Positions 50,307 through 57,895 of a stretch of 58,699 nucleotides of DNA are shown here, one piece after another. Both the position numbers and the translations under genes were made by a program. How positions within the stretch are numbered: position 1 is the stretch's first letter; each line of letters opens with the position of its first letter. The notes beneath the pieces were generated by a model. That model was not told where the DNA came from. It made no database searches and saw only the letters and a list, made by a program, of their open reading frames with translations. This DNA comes from Colimorpha sp045597945 (GTDB lineage: Bacteria > Bacteroidota > Bacteroidia > Bacteroidales > P3), in the NCBI GenBank assembly GCA_045597945.1, contig JAZLLD010000023.1, positions 1 through 58,699 on the forward strand, read 5' to 3'.

Positions 50307-50359
50307 GTTGCTCACTTCGTTTGATTTTGATTTCAGCGGTGTTCGCAGCCTTCGGCAGA
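50307..50359. repeat. 53-bp direct repeat, copy 2, in nifJ remnant
   Basis: The second copy of the repeat at 50082-50132, two bases longer. It interrupts the conserved nifJ block GASQAQ before IKEA. Confidence 0.8.
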
Positions 50360-50904
50360 AGTACTGAGCCTGGCTAGCACCCATAGCTACCTGAGCAACG
50401 TAAACGTAGCCGTAGCTCTTGGCGATCATGCCGAGGTCTTTCTTGCGGATCTTCTTACCGCTGGTAGCGTGGTGTGCCGTCGGCTTGGCCGACAACTTAG
50501 CAACAGCACCTGCGGGAGTAGCCTTGGAGGACTGACCACCGGTGTTGGAGTAAACCTCGGTGTCGACAACAACGATGTTTACATCTTCGCCAGAAGCGAG
50601 TACATGGTCGAGACCACCGAATCCGATATCGTAACCCCAACCGTCGCCACCGAAGATCCACTGGCTCTTCTTAACCATGAACTGCTTGAGTTCAACGAGC
50701 TGTTTGCAGGTGTCGCAGCCACAAACTTCCATCATAGGAACGAGCTTCGAAAATACCTTTGAGAAGGATGGAGAGCGAACCATCTCCATTCTCGTCTTTC
50801 AGGTTGTTGTATATGTTTATGATCCAAGCGGGGATCGTGTCCTTGGTGGAGGGAACGTGGCGGCCGATGATTATCTTCACGTCGGCATTGCCGTACAAGC
50901 CAAT

Positions 50905-50948
50905 CTCTCGGTGATCCTTCGGTGATCTCTCGGTGATCCTTCGACGGA
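50905..50948. repeat. tandem array of four 11-bp units (CCTTCGGTGAT)
   Basis: CTCTCGGTGAT, CCTTCGGTGAT, CTCTCGGTGAT, CCTTCGACGGA, all 11 bp and in phase. The array lies at the 5' edge of the nifJ remnant, just before the conserved LYGNADV block and 27 bp from the end of the XRE gene. Confidence 0.8.
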
Positions 50949-50974
50949 ATGAGGTCAAAATTGTAACTCTAATT

Positions 50975-51271
50975 CTAAACTACAATCAGTTTCTCTCCCA
51001 TCACCAGCTCAAGTTTCGTCAAGGTCTCTAGCGACAAGTTTTCTGTGCCTTTCAATAGTTTCGACACATACTGCTGTGTACAGTCTATTCGTTCTGCCAT
51101 GGCGCTTTGTGTCAGACTTTCACGCTTCATATAGCACAGCACCCTCACGGCTATATGTTGCGAGTGTCGCAACCATGCGCTATTGGCCCTACGCCATTCG
51201 GCTTCTTCTCTCCATTTCGAAGGCGTTTCGCTCTGGTGGCTCTCCAAATATTCTTGCGTTTTCTGTCTCAT
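50975..51271 (-). CDS. XRE-family helix-turn-helix protein, likely antitoxin
   Basis: A 98-residue DNA-binding protein. Residues about 50-98 hold a Cro/CI-type HTH (ESLTQSAMAERIDCTQQYVSK then LLKGTENLSLETLTKLELVM). The N-terminal half (residues 1-48) is charged and helical, as in HigA-type antitoxins that wrap their toxin. It sits 12 bp after a small gene of toxin-like type on the same strand. Toxin-before-antitoxin order fits HigBA systems, where the antitoxin represses the pair. The toxin looks N-terminally shortened, so this may now be a lone antitoxin. Confidence 0.8.
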   Translation of the reverse strand: MRQKTQEYLESHQSETPSKWREEAEWRRANSAWLRHSQHIAVRVLCYMKRESLTQSAMAERIDCTQQYVSKLLKGTENLSLETLTKLELVMGEKLIVV

Positions 51272-51283
51272 AATGTGTCCTCC

Positions 51284-51583
51284 TTATCGTATTTCGGTCA
51301 AATAATATTCAAATCCGTCAGCATCAATTGCACCATTGTCTTTCAGTAAGTTTCTCACCTGTTCCATCTTCTCCAACTCTTTCAACGTGTGTTCTCGCTC
51401 CTCCATTGTATGCGTCAGTTTGATAGCCCCTCCAGTAATAATGTAGCACCCTGGTTCCAATTTGATTGCATACAGCCGTAGCCATGATGGGTGTCTTGGT
51501 CTATTCTTCAATCGAGCCTTTTCTTTGCCGAGGGTCATCTCCGCCAATTCTACCGTTTTCAAGCGAACGAAAAAGTATGACAA
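51284..51583 (-). CDS. HigB/RelE-like toxin-family protein, probably N-terminally truncated
   Basis: A 99-residue protein whose second half resembles RelE/HigB or phage Gp49-like toxins of Bacteroidales: WLRLYAIKLEPGCYIITGGAIKLTHTMEE (in part LRLYAIKLEPGCYIITGG) followed by a helical C-terminus with HTLKELEKMEQVRNLL. The family normally has another 30-50 residues in front. Here the frame opens with MSYFFVRLKTVELAEM only 18 bp after the stop of the upstream nuclease-like gene, and no ribosome-binding site is apparent. This is consistent with insertion of the upstream cassette having removed the true start. Whether a product is made is uncertain. Confidence 0.55.
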   Translation of the reverse strand: MSYFFVRLKTVELAEMTLGKEKARLKNRPRHPSWLRLYAIKLEPGCYIITGGAIKLTHTMEEREHTLKELEKMEQVRNLLKDNGAIDADGFEYYLTEIR

Positions 51584-51601
51584 GTTTAACTGCAGTTGGA
51601 A

Positions 51602-53785
51602 TCAAGGTTGTGCCTGTTTGAAATCATTTTCATCATCTTCTAGTTCGACAGAGTTAATTTCTATACCTTTTTTCTTTAGGAATTCTTCAACCAGTTTTCC
51701 TGCGATTCTATCAATGTCTTCTTTATTTTTTATCTCATGATAATCATTAGATTTTAGTGCCTCCTGTTTGTATTGCTTAAATGCTGATTGGAATTCATAA
51801 TTTTGCATATCATTTGAAGCGTACTCAAGTATTTTATCAATCATCCTTGCACCTATTGACAAAGTACTCTCACTTGAAGTAGCAATAAAATGTACCATTT
51901 CCTCAAGACTTGAATCAGATAAATCTTGAGTACATTCGACAAATTCCAAAAATTTTGATGGTTTTGTTATCCATATTGTGGAATTATCAGCCTTTCCGTA
52001 TTCTCTTAAAGTACGATCGTAAGTTAGAAACAACCAATGTTCTCCATTCTTATTTGTGCGATCAGTAATATGTTGCAAAGCCCATGTATCATGATTGACT
52101 AGAAATAAACTCTTATTAGGTTCCTTTTGTTCTACCACATCTATGTAGTTATGGTAGACAGGACATGCCTCGGTTTCATACTTGTCAACTCCTTCAAATA
52201 CCACATTTACACTATTCAACAATCCTTGGATATCTGTCATCACGGCTCTGACATGATATTTCCTATCTTGATATTTAGATTTCACTTGAACACTAAAATT
52301 GGTCAAGAAGTCTAGAAGGGTATTAGGCACCCGTATCCCTTTCAGCTTCATTCCGTAGTAGTGTGAAACAAAAGCATTCGAAGAATACTGCATCTCATCT
52401 TCTGGGAAGTCCAGACCAATATAATCCAAGGCTTTTAGCAAATGTCCCGCACATTCCTTGATATAAAAATACGTTATCTTAAGTTGAATGCCCAGTTCTT
52501 TTGCTCTATTCAACGCTCTAATCGAATCCTTGGCTATTCCATAGTCATAATTATTGAATAAGGTATAGCAGATATATGGTAATGCGACAGACGCATCTAC
52601 CAACATTGAGAATTCATCCCATCGGTTCGCGCCCAATGCCTTGGATCGGGACATCGGACTATTGCCCTCCAAAGCAAGATACATTGAGGCTCTAGTTATT
52701 TTTTTTATGAGTGGGTCATTAGCTGCAAGACTTTGTAACTCGTCAGCAATTTTTTTTGCCACCTCAATTCTAGCTCCTTTCTGACGTAGATAGCTAACAA
52801 GTTTAGTAAGACTTTCATCTTTGGGATCCAATCCTAAAATTGGATGCATTACAAGTTTGCTTTTTGCATCATTCAAAGTGTTTATCTGTTGATGAATAAA
52901 TCTTTTAGCAAGCCATACTGAAATAGTTCGACTGTCTCTTATAGTCCATTCTAACCCATTATCATGCATCAAATCAGTCTGGGCAGAAGCCATGGCTGAT
53001 AAGTCCGCGTTATACAAATTTTTACGGCTTTCAATTTCTTGCTGCATCTCCGGAGATAAAGACAACACCCCAGTATCTTTATTACGTTGAAGTTTCTGTT
53101 TTGAAAGGAGAGACTCGACCCTGCCACAAAGCAAATCATCTCGAGATTCATTTAAAGACAACATTTTTTTGACCTCTTCTATAACAGACTCTTTATCAAA
53201 TCCTATATCGTGAGATCCAAGAATCATCATGATGGTATCATCATAAATACCTTCTCTAAGATCTTTGGCATCATTTGATAATAGGGTGTATGAATGCATT
53301 GTCCTTTCCCTGTAATCCAGATCATCCATGTTAATATCCCTTGGAATGGCTGGATAAATATCTGCTAATGCATCATTTGCACAATTGTAACTTATTAACA
53401 ATTCTGCAATTGAGCGACATCCCAAACATACACAGGTTATTTCAAGTTCATCACTTAGCTTATCCTCATATGTACGCGCGATAGTTTCTGACATTGGGTT
53501 AGATGTCAAATAATAAAATCGTTTGACCCCTAATTTCATAACTGATTTCTTGGCATCTTTGACCAATTTATCGTCAAATTTTTCTTTTTGAACTGTTAGT
53601 TGATAAGCGACCTTGCTACGTTTGCCTGCTGCATCAATATCCGAAAAATCGGCTCCTCCATCATTCGTACCGTCCACGTTTATAGGGAACTTGTTAAAAC
53701 ATCTAGTTAATACCAATCTACATACGCTGTCAAATTCAACTTTGCCTAGATGTCTAATGTGATTTGATAAAGATTCTACATCCAT
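51602..53785 (-). CDS. two-ended nuclease-like protein (Mrr/Cap4-like N-terminus, PIN-like C-terminus), candidate defence effector
   Basis: A 727-residue, AT-rich gene product that I cannot assign to a named system. The first 150 residues look like a restriction-type PD-(D/E)XK fold: VEFDSVCRLVL (Glu17), DGGADFSDID (Asp42, Asp46) and AYQLTVQKEK (Gln62, Lys67), then VKRFYYLTSNPMSE as in Mrr/Cap4-like domains. Residues about 200-380 are mostly helical with no P-loop. The C-terminal part has the order of acidic residues expected of a PIN ribonuclease: LVDASVALPYI (Asp397), YIKECAGHLL (Glu444), NHDTWALQH (Asp566) and FLTYDRTL (Asp590), with a larger-than-usual insertion between the second and third. 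It lies 80 bp downstream of AbiEii on the same strand, and a shortened toxin gene follows 18 bp later. Domain calls are by eye. Confidence 0.6.
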   Translation of the reverse strand: MDVESLSNHIRHLGKVEFDSVCRLVLTRCFNKFPINVDGTNDGGADFSDIDAAGKRSKVAYQLTVQKEKFDDKLVKDAKKSVMKLGVKRFYYLTSNPMSETIARTYEDKLSDELEITCVCLGCRSIAELLISYNCANDALADIYPAIPRDINMDDLDYRERTMHSYTLLSNDAKDLREGIYDDTIMMILGSHDIGFDKESVIEEVKKMLSLNESRDDLLCGRVESLLSKQKLQRNKDTGVLSLSPEMQQEIESRKNLYNADLSAMASAQTDLMHDNGLEWTIRDSRTISVWLAKRFIHQQINTLNDAKSKLVMHPILGLDPKDESLTKLVSYLRQKGARIEVAKKIADELQSLAANDPLIKKITRASMYLALEGNSPMSRSKALGANRWDEFSMLVDASVALPYICYTLFNNYDYGIAKDSIRALNRAKELGIQLKITYFYIKECAGHLLKALDYIGLDFPEDEMQYSSNAFVSHYYGMKLKGIRVPNTLLDFLTNFSVQVKSKYQDRKYHVRAVMTDIQGLLNSVNVVFEGVDKYETEACPVYHNYIDVVEQKEPNKSLFLVNHDTWALQHITDRTNKNGEHWLFLTYDRTLREYGKADNSTIWITKPSKFLEFVECTQDLSDSSLEEMVHFIATSSESTLSIGARMIDKILEYASNDMQNYEFQSAFKQYKQEALKSNDYHEIKNKEDIDRIAGKLVEEFLKKKGIEINSVELEDDENDFKQAQP

Positions 53786-53865
53786 AACTGATTTACTATT
53801 TTTTTCTCTTCAATTCGTATCTAAATTTTGTTTGATTTAATAAACGGTACCGCACATCAATTTCC

Positions 53866-54894
53866 CTACCGACTCCCTCCAACCATCCTCCTCACTCGTT
53901 CTTGCAGTTCCTCAATCCTGTTCATTAAATCCCCAAATGAGAGCGACCCACCATAGATGAAGTAACGTCGCATATCGGCGTAGTCATTTGCCCACAAATC
54001 CATAATTTCGGCAGGAGGTAGAATCCTGATGCTCTCGGGTTTGTGTTGGTCGTAATCCACATACTTCAAAGCGTAGTAAGTTCGCCTATGCTCTATAATG
54101 GCATCATACATACCATAATCCGAGAGTGCCTGATGTCCATATTCCGAATCCATCAATCGCTCAAGATCATATAGATGACGGCTCATGCGCACATGTCTGG
54201 GTTTAGTTCTTTGAAACTCCTCGGCAAGCAAGAACATCTTCTCCAGAAACGTGCGTGTTGGCAATACCGTCCTCACGCTCGCACGCGTCCCGTCCTCTTC
54301 AGGAAAAGAATCTGCAATATACGACTGTATCTCTCGAACCTCGGTCGGCTCATCCATCGATAGGCAACTTATCTCTATCTTCACTCTCGGAGGAATATAG
54401 TCCACCGAGCCTTCCACCACACTATCATAATGTACGAGTATTACCGTTGGATCCTTATCACTGTCTATCTCTTTTCTAATCCCCTCTCTGTCCACTTGAC
54501 TCTTCACGTTCTCTATCCTATAACCCGACACCCCCATTTCTTTCAACCTCTCATCCAGTAAACCTGATAATGTCTCGTGTATATAGGCACGAGACTTCTT
54601 GCGCAGTTTTTCACGCTGGTTAGTACCTGTTTTGTCAATTCCAAAAAAGGCGTGGCTTATAGCAAGGTCGATATCCTCGGAGAAACGCTCAATAATTCCA
54701 AATCCTTTGGAGAGAGATGTTCCACCCTTAAAGGAAAGCATCGGGGCACATTCTGTTTGAAACAATGCTTTTAGGATTATCACTACCCACCAATCCTTCT
54801 CAGCAGCCAATTGGTTGATGCCTGGATGATCCGTTGACGCCTTCTGCAACATATAGAGGCGGTCTTCTATCGTATTATTCAGCCATAGTTTCAT
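53866..54894 (-). CDS. abiEii: AbiEii nucleotidyltransferase toxin
   Basis: A 342-residue type IV toxin of the AbiEii/AbiGii nucleotidyltransferase family (PF08843). Members cause abortive infection or growth arrest, and related MenT-type toxins add nucleotides to tRNA. Seen: the nucleotidyltransferase signature MLSFKGGTSLSKGFGIIERF then SEDIDLAI (residues about 52-79, with catalytic Asp74 and Asp76), VKIEISCL for the third acidic strand, and the long helical C-terminus with TFLEKMFLLAEEFQR and RHLYDLERLMDS. It starts 6 bp after the AbiEi stop, so the two genes form a standard antitoxin-toxin operon. Confidence 0.93.
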   Translation of the reverse strand: MKLWLNNTIEDRLYMLQKASTDHPGINQLAAEKDWWVVIILKALFQTECAPMLSFKGGTSLSKGFGIIERFSEDIDLAISHAFFGIDKTGTNQREKLRKKSRAYIHETLSGLLDERLKEMGVSGYRIENVKSQVDREGIRKEIDSDKDPTVILVHYDSVVEGSVDYIPPRVKIEISCLSMDEPTEVREIQSYIADSFPEEDGTRASVRTVLPTRTFLEKMFLLAEEFQRTKPRHVRMSRHLYDLERLMDSEYGHQALSDYGMYDAIIEHRRTYYALKYVDYDQHKPESIRILPPAEIMDLWANDYADMRRYFIYGGSLSFGDLMNRIEELQERVRRMVGGSR

Positions 54895-54900
54895 ATCAAC

Positions 54901-55500
54901 TTATCTTTCATTACCAAATACTATAGGTTTGAGCAATCGCTTCATCCATTCGGGCATCATCATCACATCCTTCATCATACCGTCTTTGTCCGATTCTCTC
55001 CCCACTAGCACCCTGATAATATCCAGTTCATCCCCACCTACATTACGTTCACCAAGACATCTGAGTGCCTGAACCAGCAATGATATTAAGCGTGTATTGT
55101 ATGCAAAATTCTTGGGCACGCTTCTTCTCAATCTTACCGTATAGTCTCCCACTTTCAGGTTTCGCGCACTTCCTGTTGTCAGAAACTCATACGTCATAGG
55201 AACCTGGGTGGATAGCCCCAACGCATTCAACGCCGCAGCTCCCGAGGGTAGTACCTGAGCCTTGTCTCTGTTTGCTATCGCATCCACCACGTGTTCCACC
55301 GAAGGCATCACCGCTCCAAACCGACTCATCCTCGGTTTGACATACACACCAGGCGAAAGTCTTAGTAGCAAGCCCTCTTCCGTTAAAGCAGACAACACAC
55401 GCCCCACTGATTCAGTGTGATATTCAGGGAAATCAGTTCGCATGAAGACCGTATTTTCCGCAGCTTCGCATACCCGCTGTCGTAGCGACAATTCATTCAT
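54901..55500 (-). CDS. abiEi: AbiEi-type antitoxin (DUF6088 family)
   Basis: A 199-residue antitoxin with an N-terminal winged helix (LRQRVCEAAENTVFMRTDF, then VGRVLSALTEEGLLLRLSPGVYVKP in part) and a C-terminal domain starting about residue 75 (VLPSGAAALNALGLSTQVP, a word typical of AbiEi proteins). AbiEi proteins neutralise AbiEii without direct binding and repress their own operon. The start is set at 55500 (MNELSLRQRV); an in-frame ATG lies 15 bp upstream. The operator-like inverted repeat at 55535-55561 overlaps the promoter region. Members of this subgroup are annotated as DUF6088. Confidence 0.9.
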   Translation of the reverse strand: MNELSLRQRVCEAAENTVFMRTDFPEYHTESVGRVLSALTEEGLLLRLSPGVYVKPRMSRFGAVMPSVEHVVDAIANRDKAQVLPSGAAALNALGLSTQVPMTYEFLTTGSARNLKVGDYTVRLRRSVPKNFAYNTRLISLLVQALRCLGERNVGGDELDIIRVLVGRESDKDGMMKDVMMMPEWMKRLLKPIVFGNER

Positions 55501-55534
55501 AATTCTTATTACCAATTATTTACACATATTGTAT

Positions 55535-55571
55535 GTTGGAAATTTTGTAAATATTTCCAACTGCAAAATTA
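55535..55571 (-). promoter_or_regulatory. abiE promoter with operator-like inverted repeat
   Basis: Reverse-strand TAATTTTG (55571-55564) is a -7 box. Immediately downstream, GTTGGAAAT (55535-55543) and ATTTCCAAC (55553-55561) form a perfect 9-bp inverted repeat with a 9-bp spacer that would cover the transcription start. This is where an autorepressing AbiEi would bind. The rest of the gap up to 56037 is AT-rich with no gene visible. Confidence 0.6.
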
Positions 55572-56037
55572 CTATTTTTTCTTTTTACACAAAAAAAAAC
55601 TGCATTAGACCTCACTCTCCCTATCCCATTCCATCCCCCCTCCAGCCGCCCCAAAAGCCAAAAAAAGTCCTAAATAATGTTAAATTTCGCGTTTTTTTAG
55701 CCCATTTGTCACATAATCCAAAAATTTTCTCGTCTTATATAGCAGAAAAAAAATCGAAACCGACTTATCGCACATAATTATGATGAACCAAAATAATTGC
55801 CACAAAAAAAACGTTATAATGATGGTAAAATAATAAGTTGAGATGATTTGGCTTAGATTGTCGAACTATTTTTACATTGTGAAGAAGGAGTGTAGCGGGC
55901 TACTCGACTGATGAGCAATGGAAAAAGAGCCGACTAGGTGAGCCAACGCATATTCTAAACGACACAACATGGTTACAACTTATTTTTTATCATCACATAA
56001 TATAAATGATCATGAAATAGACCGAAAAAAATACCCG

Positions 56038-56544
56038 ATGCCCGTGCAGCAACAAGAAATAGAATTCAGCAACCTGCTGGAACGCCACAACCAAACCATA
56101 AACAGTATCTGCATCAGATACTGTGGGGGTGATGCATTCTATTTCGACGAACTCCGCCAGGAGTGCGCCATGGCGATATGGACAGAGTTCAGCCGCTACG
56201 GCTGCAACCGCCTCCGCAGCAGCCGCGCCGAAGCTACATGGATACAGCAGATCTCATACCACGCCGTCGTCAACTATCAACGCAAGCCCTATCACCCCAA
56301 AAACCAGTCCGCCTGCGACACCGACAGCCTGGTCCACCTCACCGACAGCCAGTCCCTCGACGACTGGCACCTCCTCGACGAACTCATGGAACAGCTGGAC
56401 AACCACGACCGCGACCTCCTCGACCACTACCTCCTCGGCGACTCCTACGCCACCATCGCCCACTCCGAAGGCATCACCGAAGCCAACGCCCGCCAACGCA
56501 TGTCACGACTCATTAAAAAATTGAAAATGCTAATCCACAAATAA
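56038..56544 (+). CDS. ECF-type RNA polymerase sigma factor
   Basis: A 168-residue sigma-70 family member of ECF type. The start at 56038 (MPVQQQEIEFSNLLERH) fits the family; the frame can be extended to an ATG at 55969 but the added 23 residues are atypical. Seen: region 2 NQTINSICIRYC and FDELRQECAMAIWTEFSRYG (in pieces), a linker with WIQQISYHAVVNYQR, and region 4 DNHDRDLLDHYLLGDSYATIA with EANARQRMSRLIKKLK as the HTH. The next gene, for a membrane protein, follows after 64 bp, a common sigma/anti-sigma layout. The regulated promoters cannot be identified here. Confidence 0.9.
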   Translation: MPVQQQEIEFSNLLERHNQTINSICIRYCGGDAFYFDELRQECAMAIWTEFSRYGCNRLRSSRAEATWIQQISYHAVVNYQRKPYHPKNQSACDTDSLVHLTDSQSLDDWHLLDELMEQLDNHDRDLLDHYLLGDSYATIAHSEGITEANARQRMSRLIKKLKMLIHK

Positions 56545-56583
56545 TTATCCACCTGCCTCTTTCTTTCCTCATGGTTATTCCGC

Positions 56584-56591
56584 GGGGGGGG
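56584..56591 (+). repeat. homopolymer of eight G
   Basis: A run of eight G lies 17 bp before the ATG of the membrane protein gene. Tracts of this length are prone to slippage and here would alter the spacing near the translation start. Confidence 0.7.
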
Positions 56592-56608
56592 TAAAATATT
56601 GATTATCA

Positions 56609-57313
56609 ATGAGTAGTAAAAAGAAAAAACAAACGCTCGACCAGCACGAGGCCCTTGGCCTCAACCATCCAGTCCCAGACCTCGACATCGATCGGCTGCG
56701 CGCTGCCTACAGGCATATCGAAGAGGCCGCCTCGCGCATACCGCCATTGTCTCCCGAGCAGGTCCACGCTCTCATCTCCAGTGGCCGACTCTCGCAGTTC
56801 CAGATCCGCCGTCAGGCCGACCGCGGCCTCCTCGTCCTATGCCTCCTGGCTCTCGCCTTGGCGGCAAGTCTCCTGTGGCGCACCTCACCTGCCGGCATCA
56901 CGCCGCTCAATGTCACCCTCCTCATCCTCGCCGTCGCCGATGCTGTGGTAGCCTTGCGTGCCGTCCGTAGCCTTTGGCTTATGCGGCAGACGCTCCGCCT
57001 TCGCCACCGTCCCTACCGCATGGCCCGCTACTCCGACCGCCTGAATCGCCTCTCCCACCGCCGCCGCTGGTGGATCGACCTCGTCCTGCGCAATAGCCCT
57101 AACGCCGATCCCCACCACATCAGCCGCCGGCAAGAACGTCTGGCCATCCGCGTCCCATCCTATGTCGCAGCGGCATGTGTGCTCCTGATTCTCGCCATCC
57201 ACACCAACGCGGCTTTTGCCGCCACCCGCACCTATTCCATCGTCACCACAACCTCCAATCAGACCGCAGCAGCACTTTGCCACTCAGTCATTAAAATAAT
57301 TGAGCAGCTATGA
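56609..57313 (+). CDS. membrane protein, possible anti-sigma partner
   Basis: A 234-residue protein with three likely membrane helices: residues about 73-88 (GLLVLCLLALALAASLLW), 96-113 (LNVTLLILAVADAVVAL) and 190-204 (AAACVLLILAIHTNAAF). The N-terminal 70 residues are soluble and charged, and could contact a sigma factor. The region between helices two and three is very Arg/His-rich. No family motif is recognised. It follows the sigma factor gene by 64 bp and overlaps the next gene by 4 bp (ATGA). The anti-sigma idea rests on position and topology only. Confidence 0.65.
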   Translation: MSSKKKKQTLDQHEALGLNHPVPDLDIDRLRAAYRHIEEAASRIPPLSPEQVHALISSGRLSQFQIRRQADRGLLVLCLLALALAASLLWRTSPAGITPLNVTLLILAVADAVVALRAVRSLWLMRQTLRLRHRPYRMARYSDRLNRLSHRRRWWIDLVLRNSPNADPHHISRRQERLAIRVPSYVAAACVLLILAIHTNAAFAATRTYSIVTTTSNQTAAALCHSVIKIIEQL

Positions 57314-57879
57314 AACGTTCATCCAAATCTTCGAAACCCTCGTTTCCCGCACCTCAAGGCGATGGCAACCTTTCCTCCGACCGGCCCAGCGCGAAAACGT
57401 TCAACAAAAAACGCTTCTGGACCGTCATAGCCATCGTCGCCGTCATCGAAGTGTTGGCCATAGCCCTTGTGCAGCAGTGGCGATACATCTTCCCCTCCCA
57501 CGAGGTCAGCGACCTTTACACTCATTACGAAAAAGTCGATGGCATCGATGCCTCCTTCATCAAGGACTTTCGCGTCAACGACTCAGTCTTCATCGATGTC
57601 ACCCTTCTGGAAGCCATCGATTCTACAGGGTGGGACATCCTCAAAAGGGATTTTGAAGTGGCCTCCCTCCCCCCCGAACTCCAACAACTCGTCGACAATG
57701 GGGAGGACTTGGTTTTTACAAAATCAATACCCAAATCCGAGATGGACAAATCTGATTTTCCAAACGACTTACTGGCTATCTCCCACATGATACATACAGT
57801 GACGGTGTTCCACATCAATAGCGAAATTGAGAAATATGCAGTATTAAATCACAACTATAAAGAAGAGATTATTAACTAA
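57310..57879 (+). CDS. single-pass membrane protein of unknown function
   Basis: A 189-residue protein with a basic cytoplasmic N-terminus (residues 1-33), one membrane helix (FWTVIAIVAVIEVLAIALV, about 37-55) and an extracytoplasmic part of about 130 residues. The outer part has a beta-strand/helix pattern (DFRVNDSVFIDVTLLEAID, then VASLPPELQQLVDNGEDLVF in pieces) without recognisable domain. Its start overlaps the previous stop by 4 bp, and the following lipoprotein starts 16 bp later, so it belongs to the sigma-factor operon. Confidence 0.7.
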   Translation: MKRSSKSSKPSFPAPQGDGNLSSDRPSAKTFNKKRFWTVIAIVAVIEVLAIALVQQWRYIFPSHEVSDLYTHYEKVDGIDASFIKDFRVNDSVFIDVTLLEAIDSTGWDILKRDFEVASLPPELQQLVDNGEDLVFTKSIPKSEMDKSDFPNDLLAISHMIHTVTVFHINSEIEKYAVLNHNYKEEIIN

Positions 57880-57895
57880 AAACAAAATAATTATT

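Larger units (their letters stand above)
49677..50958 (-). pseudogene. nifJ: decayed pyruvate:ferredoxin oxidoreductase gene with in-frame insertions
   Basis: A remnant of nifJ, whose product normally has about 1180 residues and converts pyruvate plus CoA to acetyl-CoA with ferredoxin. Fragment one (about 50898-50780) reads LYGNADVKIIIGR and NLKDEN from the N-terminal half. After a frameshift and a deletion of several hundred codons, the TPP-domain part resumes (50789-49677) with VKKSQWIFGGDGWGYDIGFG, VVVDTEVYSNTGGQSSKATP, NHGIKIGMGRTRNEEK and GEVRYNSLMKTFPEQAEELF. The ferredoxin domain is gone. Within the last fragment, six extra stretches of roughly 17-30 residues split conserved words such as GASQAQ|IKEA and DFSKF|GEVRYN without closing the 371-codon frame. 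The 5' end stops next to an XRE gene, so the gene cannot make an active enzyme. Confidence 0.85.
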
